NCBI GenBank assembly: GCA_947034895.1
Contig: OX344762.1
Span: 38,482,760 to 38,546,759 of the forward strand
DNA from: Rhytidiadelphus loreus
Taxonomy: Eukaryota > Streptophyta > Bryopsida > Hypnales > Hylocomiaceae
Direction of reading: 5' to 3'
DNA: 64,000 nucleotides
A program made the position numbers and the translations under genes. Under the pieces are notes generated by a model. That model was not told the DNA's origin and did not search any database. It was given only the letters and a program-made list of their open reading frames with translations. This document shows positions 47,061-58,219 of this stretch, in pieces. Position 1 is the stretch's first letter; each line of letters opens with the position of its first letter.

Positions 47061-48147
47061 TTGTTGACGATGACGAGGGTGTTTGTGGGATGGAATTGCG
47101 GATGGTCCTGAACGGAAACTGCAGACGCTGCTACCCCGTGAAGCATGTTTTCTGATTCGTTTCTGATTAACTTAGCTTTTGACTGAATGATGGACTGCAG
47201 CGCTTCGTCGAAGTGAATGATCTGTGATGATCCTCTGTTCCGTTATAATTTTGGTTCAATATAATTTGCATGGACTCTGATTGTAACTTTCAAAAAATAT
47301 CCATTATTGGTTTGTGTTTTAAACTAAGAAAATGACAAGCTTGACAAGTTTTAATTCAACCCTATTTTAAAATTTTGAAAAAATTGAAAAATTGAAAGAA
47401 TTATTACACTTGCAAGCTTCATGTGTCAAAATCTCATGTTACACATATTGTGTGTTTTTAAATCAAATTTTCTTCTTTTAAGAAATTTAAATTAGAAAAT
47501 TATATTTTTCATTATAATCATCATTTATGGTAAAAATTCCGAATTATTCTTATATATATAAGTGATACTATAAGTGATATATTAGTGATATAAATTAAAA
47601 ATAATAAGTGATACTCCTTTTACTATGATTTTATTTCCACCTTTTACTTTAGAAAATGACAATTATTTGATTTTTCCATCAAAATTTATTAAAAAATTTC
47701 AATTTCAATAGAAAGTTTACTTTTTCACACATGAAAAATATCAAAATTCTATATATCAATTATATAATAGGATAAATTTAGCTTTATAGTGAAATTTGAC
47801 TTGAAGGTCATTGCTAAGGGGGGTTTGGGTATAAAAAATAAAACAACTACTTGAGGATTTTTCATACTAATCTCTAATGCTATTTGTAACTCTTGAAATA
47901 ATTTCAAATCAATTGGATTTTTTTGCTATATTTACAAATTTATTTTCACTTTTAGTCTCAAAAATTATAACTATGACAATTTTTCATGAAAAAAAGTGAA
48001 ATTTTTCATAATGATTGACATTTCATAGAGTCACATAGTAAAAATACAAGATATTTATAAGATTAGTATTTGAACACAATTTAAAAGGGAAAATTTAGAT
48101 CAAATATGATATTTGAATATTTTGCAATGGATCTACCCCTTTAGGGG
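47061..48147. other. AT-rich spacer ending in a piggyBac-like terminus
   Basis: No gene. At 48,135-48,156 an end-to-end junction CCCTTTAGGGGTTAACCCCTA shows a GGGG-TTAA right terminus meeting a TTAA-CCCC left terminus at one TTAA (48,148-51). I could not place the partner ends, so these are isolated termini, or the self-complementary junction of two elements. Confidence 0.45.
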
Positions 48148-48624
48148 TTAACCCCTATCTACCTTAGCAACGATATAAGGTCACTCCAACATTTCAACTC
48201 ATTTGTGTGGAGGTAATTAAATTCCTTTGACCATTCTAAAATTTTTATGGGCAATATTGAAGGTTAACTATTGAAAGTTTTTATTTTTCATTGCAAAAAG
48301 TAAATATTTGATTTCTAAGAGGTTTTCAAAAGCATACATTAGTAGAAGAATAAAACTTGCCAATTTGATTTGATTTGAGATTTAAAAAAAATTGCACTTA
48401 TCCATTTGATTTGAAAATGGTCCCAATGGAAAGAATAAAGTGTTTTCATGATGTTTGCTATTGAAAATTTAAACATGCAAGTGTTGATTTTTACCATTGA
48501 CAATCCTAGCATTCTATGGTTAACCAAATGTTAGAGGGCCCTTTCACTCCCTGAGAAAGTTGGAGCCCCTAATGCACAGTTGCTAGCATGTGAGAATAGA
48601 ATCTTGAATCCATGAGCCTAAGAG

Positions 48625-48905
48625 TTTAGACTCCTATATTATAGGTACCTATGTTATAAGCACCTTCCATAGTTATAGGATGTTTATATTATAGGTACCC
48701 AATTATATTATAGATGTCTTTGTTATAAGCACCTTCCATGGTTATAAGATATTTATATTATAGGTGCCTAATTATATTATAGGTATCTAAGTTATAGGCA
48801 CCTTCTATGGTTATAGAATATTTATATTATAGGTACCTTTGTTATAAGTACCTTCTATGGTGATAGGGTACTTATATTATAAGTATGTACGTTATAGACG
48901 TCTTT
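48625..48905 (+). repeat. Tandem repeats of TTATATTATAGGTACC / TTATAAGCACCTTCC units
   Basis: Alternating motifs TATATTATAGGTAC, GTTATAAGCACCTTC and ATGGTTATAGGAT recur at roughly 60- to 80-bp spacing about four times between 48,630 and 48,900, with increasing decay to the right. Non-coding. Confidence 0.75.
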
Positions 48906-49244
48906 AATAGTTGTAGAGTTCCTACTTACACCTAGGTTCAAGGCTTGTAGGTTTGCATTTATAGGCTCTCGTGCCAACATCGGTGACCCTTAGTGTTGCA
49001 ACTTCCTTGTCCATTAAGAAATGATTGTTTTTGATGTCATGTTGACCATTATTTGTCCACATTGACCCTACATGGAAACTCAACTACTATATTCATGAAT
49101 CCATCTACTAGTTCACTACATAGCCCACCAATGACACTAGATAGATTAAACAATCCCCTAGGGATCTTGGGAAGGATTATCCCAATGTCCTTAGTGCCCA
49201 TGGAATGAAGGGAAGATCAAGGTTGGTAAACAATGTTATATTAA

Positions 49245-50045
49245 CCCTTAAATGCCTATTGCCTAAGGCCTATTTTGAGCTTCTAGAAATTTATTCTAAA
49301 TTGAACAAAAAGCCAAAATATTGATAAGTTATATCAATTTTTTTAAATTGTAACCATACATATTCAAACTACACATGTTAGAGATTTTAAAGGAAAAGAA
49401 AGCACAACAATATCATTTATAGATTGAAAGATTATAATATTTGATCATGAGGTTCACTAGAAGAAGCCCTTGTTTTTTTGAATTTTTTGACATCAAAGAT
49501 TCAAAGTTGACGGATTTTGCTAGACATCCTTTGTAACAACTTATGTTTTTATGTCAACAATGACATCTAATGTAACATCTTGACATTACATTAGATATCA
49601 TTGTTGACATAAAAACACAGATTGTTATACGAGATGTTTAACAAAATCCATCAACTTTGATGTCTAAAACATTCAAAAAAACATGGGCTTCTTCTAGTGG
49701 TTGTTAAAATTGAGAAAGTGATTTGAAGTCTTTCAATCCTTTTTTCACATGTCAAATCTAAAAGGTTGGTCATTAAAAAAAATATGAGGATAAAGGTCCT
49801 AACATGCATAACTTCAGTCAATTTATGGCTTCTCAAAATCTACTGTACAATTTTTTTAAATGATTTTCTTATGAGATTTTTTCTCCAAGATCTAATGTAT
49901 TTGAGACCCATTTTCAAGAGCCCTCAACACTATGGAAAGTCAAGGTTGCAATGGACACCCTTGCACAAAATCTTAGATAGAAATATCACAATCAATCATT
50001 TTCAAAATCAGATTTTTGATGCTAAAACTAGACTTCAAAAATAAT
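49245..50045 (+). mobile_element. Piggybac-like element, family D, interrupted by a CACTA MITE
   Basis: The left end TTAACCCTTAAATGCC at 49,241 is followed by sequence collinear with 5,623-6,020 (GAGCTTCTAGAAATTTATTC, AAATTGAACAAAAAGCC, TTTGATCATGAGG | MITE | GTTAAAATTGA, CTTCTCAAAATCTACT). No right terminus was located; the stated end is where plausible similarity fades. The copy at 5,623 gives the uninterrupted version of the MITE insertion site. Confidence 0.6.
49455..49699. mobile_element. CACTA-type palindromic MITE, 245 bp, GTT target duplication
   Basis: Starts CACTAGAAGAAGCCCTTG and ends with the complement of CACTAGAAGAAGCCCATG. The arms pair along nearly the whole length with scattered mismatches. 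Bordered by GTT on both sides (49,452-54, 49,700-702). The related empty site near 5,812 reads GATCATGAGGGTGTTAAAATT, consistent with insertion there. Confidence 0.88.
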
Positions 50046-50239
50046 TTTTCAAAAATATAAATTATAAAAAATAGCAACTTAATTAGGTTTTATTTAACTT
50101 CAAAGTATTGTCGACACCAAAATTTGGTGCCTCACACATTTACGGATTACTTTCAAAAATAAAAAAACATCAACAAGCAAAGTAGAATTGGAGGATGGAA
50201 CTCCGATGAAATAGCTGAAAACTCCACACCAGGAAAGTA

Positions 50240-50443
50240 ATCCCATTGCAACAATATTGTTTCAAACTGTTCACAATAAAGTATTGCAAGTATACTGTGT
50301 CAAAACTGCGAACAGTATGCAACAATACTGTTGCAATGGGGGGATTGTACTTGCACCTAAACTATATTGTTGCAGTACTGCAAACAATATACTTTCAATA
50401 CTCTACTGTGAATAGTTTGAAACAATACTGAAACAATGGGGGG
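50240..50443. mobile_element. Foldback/MITE-like element with CCCATTGCAACA ends
   Basis: The left CCCATTGCAACAATATTG continues to TTTCAAACTGTTCACA; the right end is the approximate complement (TGTGAATAGTTTGAAACAAT ... CAATGGGGGG). Additional inner copies of the same motif (GCAACAATACTGTTGCAATGG) make several alternative stems possible. No target duplication could be fixed. Confidence 0.6.
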
Positions 50444-50494
50444 CTTTTTCCCGATGCAATGAATGAAACACGGATGAATAAGACTGCGATGGAC

Positions 50495-50590
50495 TGCCAG
50501 TGATGAGTGGAACTCCGATGAATAAAACTCCGATAGATGGAACTCCGACAAATAAATCTCCGGTGGATGAAGCTCCGATGAAACTTTCGC
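50495..50590 (+). repeat. 15-bp minisatellite (GGAACTCCGATGAAT type)
   Basis: About six tandem 15-bp units of the form (G/A)(G/A)AACTCCGATGAAT lie between 50,503 and 50,587. A stray unit at 50,199-50,213 lies on the other side of the foldback element, which probably inserted into the array. On the minus strand the units read as SEFH/SSEF-like repeats, an artefact of the period being a multiple of three. Confidence 0.75.
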
Positions 50591-50659
50591 GTGTGGAACA
50601 GGATACAAAATCGAGATGAATCAAAGAAAGACACGTTTGCGTCTCTACATGAGCCAAGA

Positions 50660-50906
50660 CTCTTGAAGTGGTGGTGAGATTGTGATTAGGGTTTTAGCGG
50701 ACTTGGCAGAAGTCTGAAGGTCGAATTCGATATATCCTCGGCAGCTTCCCCGATTGAGCAAACATCTCGATTGCTTCTGCGGCGGTAGCCTGAAGCGTCG
50801 GCCCCACGCAATCGCTGATGGGATTGCGTTCTTCATTCCCCTACCGCACGCGTTGTTGAGGGTCGTCACTTCCACTTGGCCATCATAGATGCTGTCCCTG
50901 ATTGCG
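50660..50906 (+). promoter_or_regulatory. Upstream region of ZFWD copy 2, diverged homologue of 46,812-47,060
   Basis: Shares blocks with the copy 1 upstream region (GATTAGGGTTTTAGC, TCGGCCCCACGC, GCTGATGGGATTGCGTTCTT, TCACTTCCACTTGGCCATCA), with intervening differences, in contrast to the identical arm that begins at 50,907. Likely promoter or far leader. Confidence 0.6.
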
Positions 50907-53900
50907 TCGTACTGTTTTCATTGTAGTGACTCAGTGCACTTAAGTTGGATTGCGACGAGCCTCGTTTCTGTGTTGTGCGAGGTTTTGGTTCCTCTGTTGC
51001 CACTCTTCTGTTTCGGCAACGGCAGCGGCAGGGGCAGGGCCTTCGTTGGGGGACACATCGCAAGAGATTGTAGTCGTCGTCGTGCAATTGCAGTTGTTGG
51101 GCGCCGATGTTAGTCGTGCAACCGTGGGGCATGCATTAGGGTAGAAGGGAGTCGATGGCGGGGATGGAAGTGGACGACGGACACGCGAGGGTGGGCAGCA
51201 AGCGCAATTACTCGCGCTCGGGACATCCCGCGGGCGCGGGGAGCGGAGGAGCCGGGGGCCGCCCGCAGAGCTCGCAGGTGTGTCGGTATTGGCAGGAGGG
51301 GCGGTGCTACAAGGGCGAGGACTGCCAGTGGCTGCATCCCGGGAGCGCGGGCACGACGGGGCGAGGCAGCTCCGCCGGGAATGGCAAGCGGGCGAACAGC
51401 TCGTACGACCCTCGCCACGAGCGGGACGGCGTGCGGGACGCGAGGGAGCAGATCAACCAGGCGCACGCGTCCGCGGGCGGCTGGGGTTACTCCGGGGTAG
51501 GTGGATTCTCGAGCGGGAGCCACCAGCAGAACCAGAACCAGCAGGGGCAAGGGCAAGGGCAGGGTCGTCAGCGGAACCCGTCTGCTCGCTGGGGAAGGCG
51601 CGGCGGGAGCCGTGGCGGTCAGGGCCAGAGGGATGCTAGGGTTCACGAGTCGAGGCCGCACGCGTCGAAGCAGAAGCCGTGCACGTACTGGCTGAAGGGC
51701 AATTGCAACCGCGGCGAGAGCTGCAACTTCCTGCACGCGCACACGACGGCCCCGGACGTGGAGATGAAGACGATGCTGGTGGGTCACGAGAAGGCGATCC
51801 GTGCGATCGTGCTTCCTGAGGGCCACACGCAGCTGTACACGGGCAGCCAGGACGAGTCTGTGCGAGTGTGGGACTGCGCGACGGGTCAATGCACGAATGT
51901 GGCAGCTATGGGCGGGGACGTGGGCGCTTTGATTTGCGCAGCCGGTTGGCTGTTCGTGGGCCTTCCGAACGAGGTGAAGGTGAGCGAGGATTCAAAATTT
52001 CGTTTTTTGTTCGGTTTGTTTGGATCGCGTTCTGGAATGTGACTGTTGGATGTCGAATTCGTCGATCGCTGCAGTTCCTTTCCGTCGATCGAGTGGATGG
52101 GAGAGTGCACTGTGATTAGGGCCAAGAGTTCGGTTGTGTGTTTCCGATGTCAATTTATGTGGATTTGGATTCGTTGGATTAGGGTTTTCTCGTGGAACCT
52201 GGGATTCGGTAGCTGATGGCGTGACTGGGAGTGGCAGGTATGGCACATGGCGACGTTGCAGCAGCAAAGTTTAAGTGGTCCGATTGGTCAAGTGCACGCG
52301 CTTGCCGTGACGGAGGAGGGCTTCCTTTTCGCGGGCACTCAGGTGAGAGCGCATTTCCTACTTGGTTTGGAAGGGAAGGGTGTTCCGTGCGTGGAGATTC
52401 TTCCGTGTGTTGGTTGTTGCGTTTGCCTGGAGGAGGGTTTTGATTGGTTGGGGAGGTCGTGGAGCGGTGGTTGTTATGGCGTGATGCACTTGGTACTGTT
52501 TATTTTTGATTGAGCGCTGGAGAGGATGGGCGTTTCGCACGTGTTCTGACTGTTTGTGTGTTGGATTGTGATTTGTGTGTCCAGGATGGTACGATATTGG
52601 TGTGGCAGTTTAGCCCCGCGACGAACCAGTTCGAGCCCTTAGCGTCCATGAGCGGTCACACGGGCCCTGTGGTAACTCTGATGCTGATCGGGACTCGTCT
52701 GTACTCGGGTTCTATGGACAAGACGATACGGGTGAGTGTTGGACGATGTCGTTGGCGTTTTTGTTGTTTTTTGTTTTTGGCTGGTTTCCGTGGTTGACGG
52801 AGGTCTATGTTTTGGTGTTTTTCTGTGTTGTTGGATGTGGGATGCTTTTCGCTGTGTGTGTGCGTGGCGGTGTGGGAGTCTCCAGTTGGTTTGTTTTCTT
52901 GAGTTGGGAGAAGATTGTGACGTTTTTGATGTTGGTGTCCAGGTGTGGGAGATGTCCAGCGTGCAGTGCGTGCAGACGCTGGAAGGTCACACGAACGTGG
53001 TGATGGATCTTCTTTGCTGGGACTCGTTTCTTCTTTCGTGTTCTTTGGACGGCACCGTGAAGGTGAGTTCGTGTGTGTCGTTGTGTTGTTGTTCGGGTTT
53101 GGGTACTAGTCTGCATTGGGGATGGCGTTATTCTGCATGGTGTACGGTGTGTGTCGAGTGAGTGCGTTGTTTTGGTTGCGAGCCAGGTGTGTGTTTGACA
53201 TGTGTTGACGGCCGTGGCATTGGTGTGTGAGCAGATATGGGCGGTGAACGCGTCTGGTCAGCTGGAGCTGACGTTCTCGTATCCGGAGGAGGAGAGTCCA
53301 GCGGATTCCCGCAGCGTGAGTGTTTGAACCGTTCGAACCGTTTTGGCTGTGCTGCGTAGGTCTTGGATGTATGCGTGATGGCTTTTGTTTTTCCTGGTGC
53401 TGTCGTTTTGGTGGTGTTTGGTCGTGTCATGTGACGAGTGTGCGTCCCCTTTTGTGTGTGTGCAGGTGACTTTGGCAGGTGCGTTGAAGATGTGCGGTTG
53501 CACGGACAGGGCCGGCAAGCCGGTGCTCCTGGTCTCGTACAACGACAACACGGTCCGGCTTTACGACCTCCCGACGTACGTTTTCGTGTCCGATTGCTAA
53601 GTGTGTTTTCTGTTTTATTTTTTCACGCATTGGATTAGGGCAGATGTTGTTGCCTCGAGTTCTTTTGATGTGGAGGGCGAGCTGTGTGTGCGTCCTGAGG
53701 AGGTTGTTGTGATTGCCGAGTGTGTCGAGTGGTGCATGGTTTTGTTTTGTGTGGTGTGTTTGATTTGGTCTGGGTGTTTGGGTGTTTTATCTGATTGGAA
53801 AGGTTTGGTTCCTTTTTTGTGTTGCAGGTTTACGGAACGTGGTCAGCTGTTTTCGAGGGAAGAGGTGCGTGCGCTGCAAGTGGGCCCTAACTACCTCGTG

Positions 53901-54521
53901 TTCTCGGGAGACAGCAGCGGTGAGGTGAAGGTGTGGAGCTGGCTGGAACCCCCTGCGGAGGTCTTGGCGGAGTAGGAAGGCATGTTTTTGCAATGGAGAA
54001 TTTTCAAATTCGAGTCTGAGGTTAGCGTGTAGCTGGACCTCCGATGTGGAGCGGCGTTTTGATTCGGCCAATGACTGTCGCTGACAAGAATGATCAGCGA
54101 TGGCTCTCGGAATCTCCAGAGGACTCCTCGATTCAGTTAGATTTGAGCGTTTAGGAAGTTGGTGACGTGGGAATCCCGTGGCCCGAAGGGGTTATTGAGG
54201 ACAATCTGTACAGACTTATGGCTTGGGGGCAGGGAGAATGTTTGCCTTAAGATGGACCTGTTCTTCCTTGTTTGGTTGGTGATTCCCATTCGGTTAGAAT
54301 AGTGTATCGACGCAGACGTGAGACTGATGCAGCTATGTAGTATGGCTGTCCGTAGCGTTCGTGAGCATAGAGAATCTGATCGACGGCCAGGGTGGCTCAA
54401 ATTGGTCACCGTGCGCTGTGTGTTCGATTGAGAGATATGGCATTATGTAATTTTGCATTGTGACGGACGGAAGTGGAGTGCCAAACATGGGCAGTCCCAT
54501 AATTTATTGAGGTCAATGTGG
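50907..54521 (+). repeat. Right arm of a 3,615-bp inverted repeat
   Basis: Reverse complement of 43,197-46,811 (coordinates sum to 97,718), separated from it by a 4,095-bp spacer of unrelated, transposon-rich DNA. Exons, introns, leader and 3' flank all correspond. Confidence 0.93.
51155..53975 (+). CDS. ZFWD protein, CCCH zinc fingers plus WD40 repeats (copy 2)
   Basis: Seven exons: 51,155-51,979, 52,238-52,342, 52,585-52,731, 52,943-53,062, 53,235-53,315, 53,466-53,575, 53,828-53,975. Every intron is GT-AG. The first five junctions are phase 0 and the last splits a codon (AC|G). Product 511 aa. The start follows the in-frame context GGAGTCGATGGC and gives a Met ahead of a disordered basic N-terminus. 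Fingers are CRYWQEGRC..C..H (43-61) and CTYWLKGNC..C..H (176-194). From about 203, WD40 blades follow, with VRVWD, ILVWQ, VWEM, VKIW, VRLYD and VKVWSW strands. Exon 1 is very GC-rich and encodes fingers plus linker; each later exon carries roughly one blade, as in Arabidopsis and rice ZFWD genes. Two potentially active identical genes would double dosage; divergence between the copies is confined to distal upstream sequence. Confidence 0.92.
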
Positions 54522-55047
54522 ATTTTGGATGTGCTGCGTTGTTTCTACATACGATTAAATCGCTAAGGTATTATCTGTCGATTTCGGTGCTTGGTAGCGT
54601 TGATTGTTTTGCATTGCGAGTTTGGGCTGCGGATGTTACAGTGCTTTGTTTGTTGGAGAAGGGCTGTGGACGGAATTTATGTTTTTCGGCTGGTTTTGTT
54701 TCATCGGTTTGGCCTTCCTGGGATCGACTTGCATTTGCGGATTATATGTGATGAGTTTTGAAAGGAGTTTAAATATGTGAAGGTGGGGAGCCTTAAAATT
54801 GAGGTCTTTTGAGTCGTTGCAGTGAAATTCATAACTTATGTATGGCTTTTTATATCTATTTTGGTCAGTGGTATTTGACCTCTCCATGTCCACAGCCATC
54901 CTCACGTCTAACGTCGAAACTTTCCGTGGACTCATTTCAATATATACAATTTTCTCTTAATTTTTATTTGATTGTCACTGTTACGGAAATTCAATGCATC
55001 TATTGTTCAATGTAAATGTTTGTATATATCTCTGGCTTGAAGAAGTA
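54522..55047. other. Outer flank of the right palindrome arm
   Basis: Carries the 21-bp match (54,530-54,550) to the other flank, then unrelated sequence. A 77-codon frame at 54,518-54,751 is featureless. May include the 3'UTR end of ZFWD copy 2. Confidence 0.45.
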
Positions 55048-55585
55048 CTCCCTCCGTCCCACTATAAAGCTTTTGTTTATTGATTCTGACCGTTTACCAA
55101 GTGTTTACTGGGGTTGAGCAATCATGGATTCCTCAATGGGGATCCGAATAATGAGTGTTTCAATAGCCAAACTAATATCAAACCAATATCATAGTTAGCA
55201 CTACTTATTGAGATTCCAAACAATGTTTCAATATCTGTAGTGAACCATTTTTGAATTGTGCTGAAGTAAACCAAGATCTAGATCAATCTTGCCTCAATCT
55301 CTCATAATTCAATTTATATGCTCAATTTGAGATCCAATGAAAATTGAGAAGATAAGTCTTGCATCTTGCTATGGGTGTCGGTAGCATATAGCTACGCTCA
55401 AATTTGCTAGTTTCCACAAGGATTTTGGATGCCAAAACAATAGCGTCTAAGCAAGAGATTTTGCATAAATCTAGGGGATGGTTTATGGGTGTTTGAATGC
55501 AAGTGCCATTGGCACAAAGACAAAAAAAATAGAATTAATCTCTTGTCGGGAAAATTTTTGGAGGTTTTTAGAAGGACAGAGGGAG
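55048..55585. mobile_element. Stowaway-type MITE (Tc1/mariner), 538 bp
   Basis: Left CTCCCTCCGTCCCACTATAA and right complement CTCCCTCTGTCCTTCTAAAA, flanked by TA on both sides. CTCCCTCCGT is the classic Stowaway terminus in plants. It is longer than most Stowaways, with no coding. About 0.5 kb outside the ZFWD palindrome. Confidence 0.88.
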
Positions 55586-55587
55586 TA

Positions 55588-58019
55588 TTGAATACATGAT
55601 TGGAAGGCCAATCCTAATAGCTTAACATCAATGATCTTAAAAATGTGAATTATGCAAATTCCATAGTACACACTTCAAATAAGAAGTAAAATATTGTTTC
55701 TTATTATTGTATATTAGCTTACCATTGTGGTATTTGGAATCTTCTGTTGTTCAAAGTGTGATGATTCTTGTATCCATCCATTTTACACGAAGCTTTATAT
55801 CTTGACTACTTTCATGATATTTAAAATTAAATTTTTGGAATGACCTTGTTTGGCCCTTTGGGGATCATTCTAAAGGATTAACTTTTGAAATCCTAAATGT
55901 CATAGGTACTACAAAGTGTTACTTGGATGATTTCAAATTAGCAATGCTAGATGGAGGATTGAGATTTTTCATCCATAAATATTTAGAGGACATGTAAAAG
56001 AATGTTAGGCCTTTAAGTTGTAGTTTACTTATTGGTTGAATTGACACAAAGAAAATAGAACATTCTTAGTCATGGATTTTTCATCAAATCTGAAAATTAC
56101 TTCTTATAATGTAGCAATTTGTGTTTTGAATTGGAAATATTTAGTGTGACAAGTGTATCCACATACATTCAAAATTATTCTCAGAAATTAGCAACATACA
56201 TGCTTGTCCTAATATGCAAAATGGTACAAATTGGATTTGTCAATCTCTTAGGAGTTTAGGGTTATAAATGGTATAAATTAAAAACACAAGCAAATTGAAT
56301 GTTCATTGAAAACTTTTGAGTACAAATTGCCTTAAAAAATTGCAATACTCAAGGAAGAGGTGAAGTTTTAGAACAAAAAATAATAAAAAAATTCTCATAA
56401 TATAACACTTTCTATATAACTTTACTACGTGAGTGAGTTGAGTCTAAATCTCTCATGTTTTTGGATTGAAAATGAGCAACCTTGTGACCTAGTCTTCTAT
56501 TAATACATTCAAGTTCATTAGTTTCTTTGTTTATTTTTTCTTATTATTGATATGGAATCATTCTCTACAAGTGTCTTTGACTATTTAGTAATGAGAGGTT
56601 TTCAAGGAACTTCTCATTGTTCTACAATAATAGATGACTAAAGTTTCTTTGAAAAAATTTAAATTGTAAAGGAATGCCAATGAAGCAATTGAATCCAAAA
56701 AATCAATGAAATGCCTTCATTGGCATTCCTTTGCAATTTAAATTTTTTTCTCAAATTATAAATTCTTAAAGTTTTTATGGAACTTCAACAATTGAACAAA
56801 ATATGGGAGTTTTTTTTGTATTCTTTCAATTTTAAATCTAAAATTTTTCTTTTAATGACTTGGCATTCATTCATAATTAAAAAAATATGGCCTTACATTA
56901 GAGAAAATCTAAGGCCTATAAAAGGCCAATTGACTTTTGACAACAATGTAAATACATCAAAAAGTGAAACAAATTTTTTTTTAAATTTTAAAAGCATATA
57001 CTACATAATTGCTTCAGGTATAGTATTACATTGGCAATTTAAAATTCAAAAAAAATAATTCTAAGAAAATAATTATTCTTTTTAAAATTTCTATATATTT
57101 ACATAGCTATCAATAGTAAAACAACCCTCTATAGGCCCCAAATTTTTACTAAAGGAGAGGGCAGCCAAATGTAGACCAACAATACAAATACAAATAAAAA
57201 AATAATATTTTATTTTAGAATTAAAAAAAAAATCTAATAGTTTGACCTTGCAACTAAGGTGCCATGTAGTTTTTAAATTTTTCATTAAATATATATAATC
57301 CATTTTTTATTTTTTATTTTTTTCATTGTTGGTTCAAAGGTGGTAGCCTTTTTGAGGCCCATTTTTTTTTTTTTTAATTATGGTTTGGTGCTAAGGACTA
57401 TAAAAATGTCTCATAAATGACTTTCAAAGAAATTGTAGAAACAAAAAATGAAACTTTTCATCATAAAGTTGATAATTTTAGAGGACTATCTTAATGAAAG
57501 GGTGGCCATAGGATCAAGAATTTTCTTCTTCATCTATAAGGTTATTTAGGTCTAATGGTCTATAGATGAAAGGTTCCAAAATCCTAAGAAGCTTTTCATC
57601 ACTAAAGTGTGTCATTAAAACAAATCATGATCCATAATAGTCATGAAGTGTTCCAACATCAAAATATCCACTTTATTTTGAGTAATCTTTTAATACTTTT
57701 CTATAGAACTTCATCACTTGGAATGAATAGAATTTAAAAGTTTGTTTCATTGTCAATTTTGTTAAATTGGTGTGATAAAGTCTGTGATTCTAATTCCAAA
57801 TATTATTCCACATCTTTTGAAGCTCTAAAAACTTGAATACATATAGATTTATGTTTCAAGCTATGGGTCTTGAAAGGTGCTAAAATAGTGAAATACTCCT
57901 AAAAGGCGGAATATTGTTTAATAAAAGTGCATTTTTTTCACTTTAGTAAGTTAAGTTAGGGACACTTTCAATCAAGGTTTTCACATTGGGTGACCATCCA
58001 ATTAGTTTGCCTCATGGAC
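55588..58019. other. AT-rich intergenic DNA, no gene seen
   Basis: No supported coding sequence. The 93- and 70-codon frames near 57 kb are lysine/asparagine/phenylalanine-rich, as random AT-rich DNA gives. Contains the hairpin at 56,652-56,749. Confidence 0.5.
56652..56749. repeat. Long hairpin, ~34-bp stem
   Basis: AAATTTAAATTGTAAAGG and AATGCCAATGAAG at left pair with CTTCATTGGCATT and CCTTTGCAATTTAAATTT at right, with one mismatch seen, around a ~29-base loop. It may be a small foldback element; no target duplication was identified. Confidence 0.7.
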
Positions 58020-58215
58020 CTACTAATTAACCTTGCTTTCAATGACTTCCAAGCCAAGGACTACTATGGGTCAAACTAGTTCTACTTTAGTTAAATTTGA
58101 ACTTTGCTTTCAATGACTTCCAAGTTCCAAGCCAAGGACTACTATCGGTATTGGTCAAACCAAGCCAAAGACTACTATCAGTCAAACCAAACCAAGGACT
58201 ACTATTCGTCAAACT
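58020..58215 (+). repeat. Degenerate tandem repeat around AAGGACTACTATCGGTCAAAC
   Basis: Four copies of CCAAGGACTACTATxxGTCAAAC (near 58,052, 58,133, 58,164 and 58,192). The longer block CTTTGCTTTCAATGACTTCC is duplicated (about 58,032 and 58,102), and so is TTCTACTT.A.TTAAATTTG (near 58,080 and 58,220). Non-coding, although a frame passes through it. Confidence 0.75.
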
Positions 58216-58219
58216 AATT

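Noticed and set aside
48625..48905. Repeat array as a CRISPR
   Set aside because: Units vary in length and sequence, have no unique spacers of constant size, and the genome is eukaryotic.
43197..54521. Inverted repeat read as an LTR or large foldback transposon
   Set aside because: The arms contain a complete intron-bearing host gene and have no terminal motifs or target duplication. Flanking homology shows that they are parts of a duplicated gene region.
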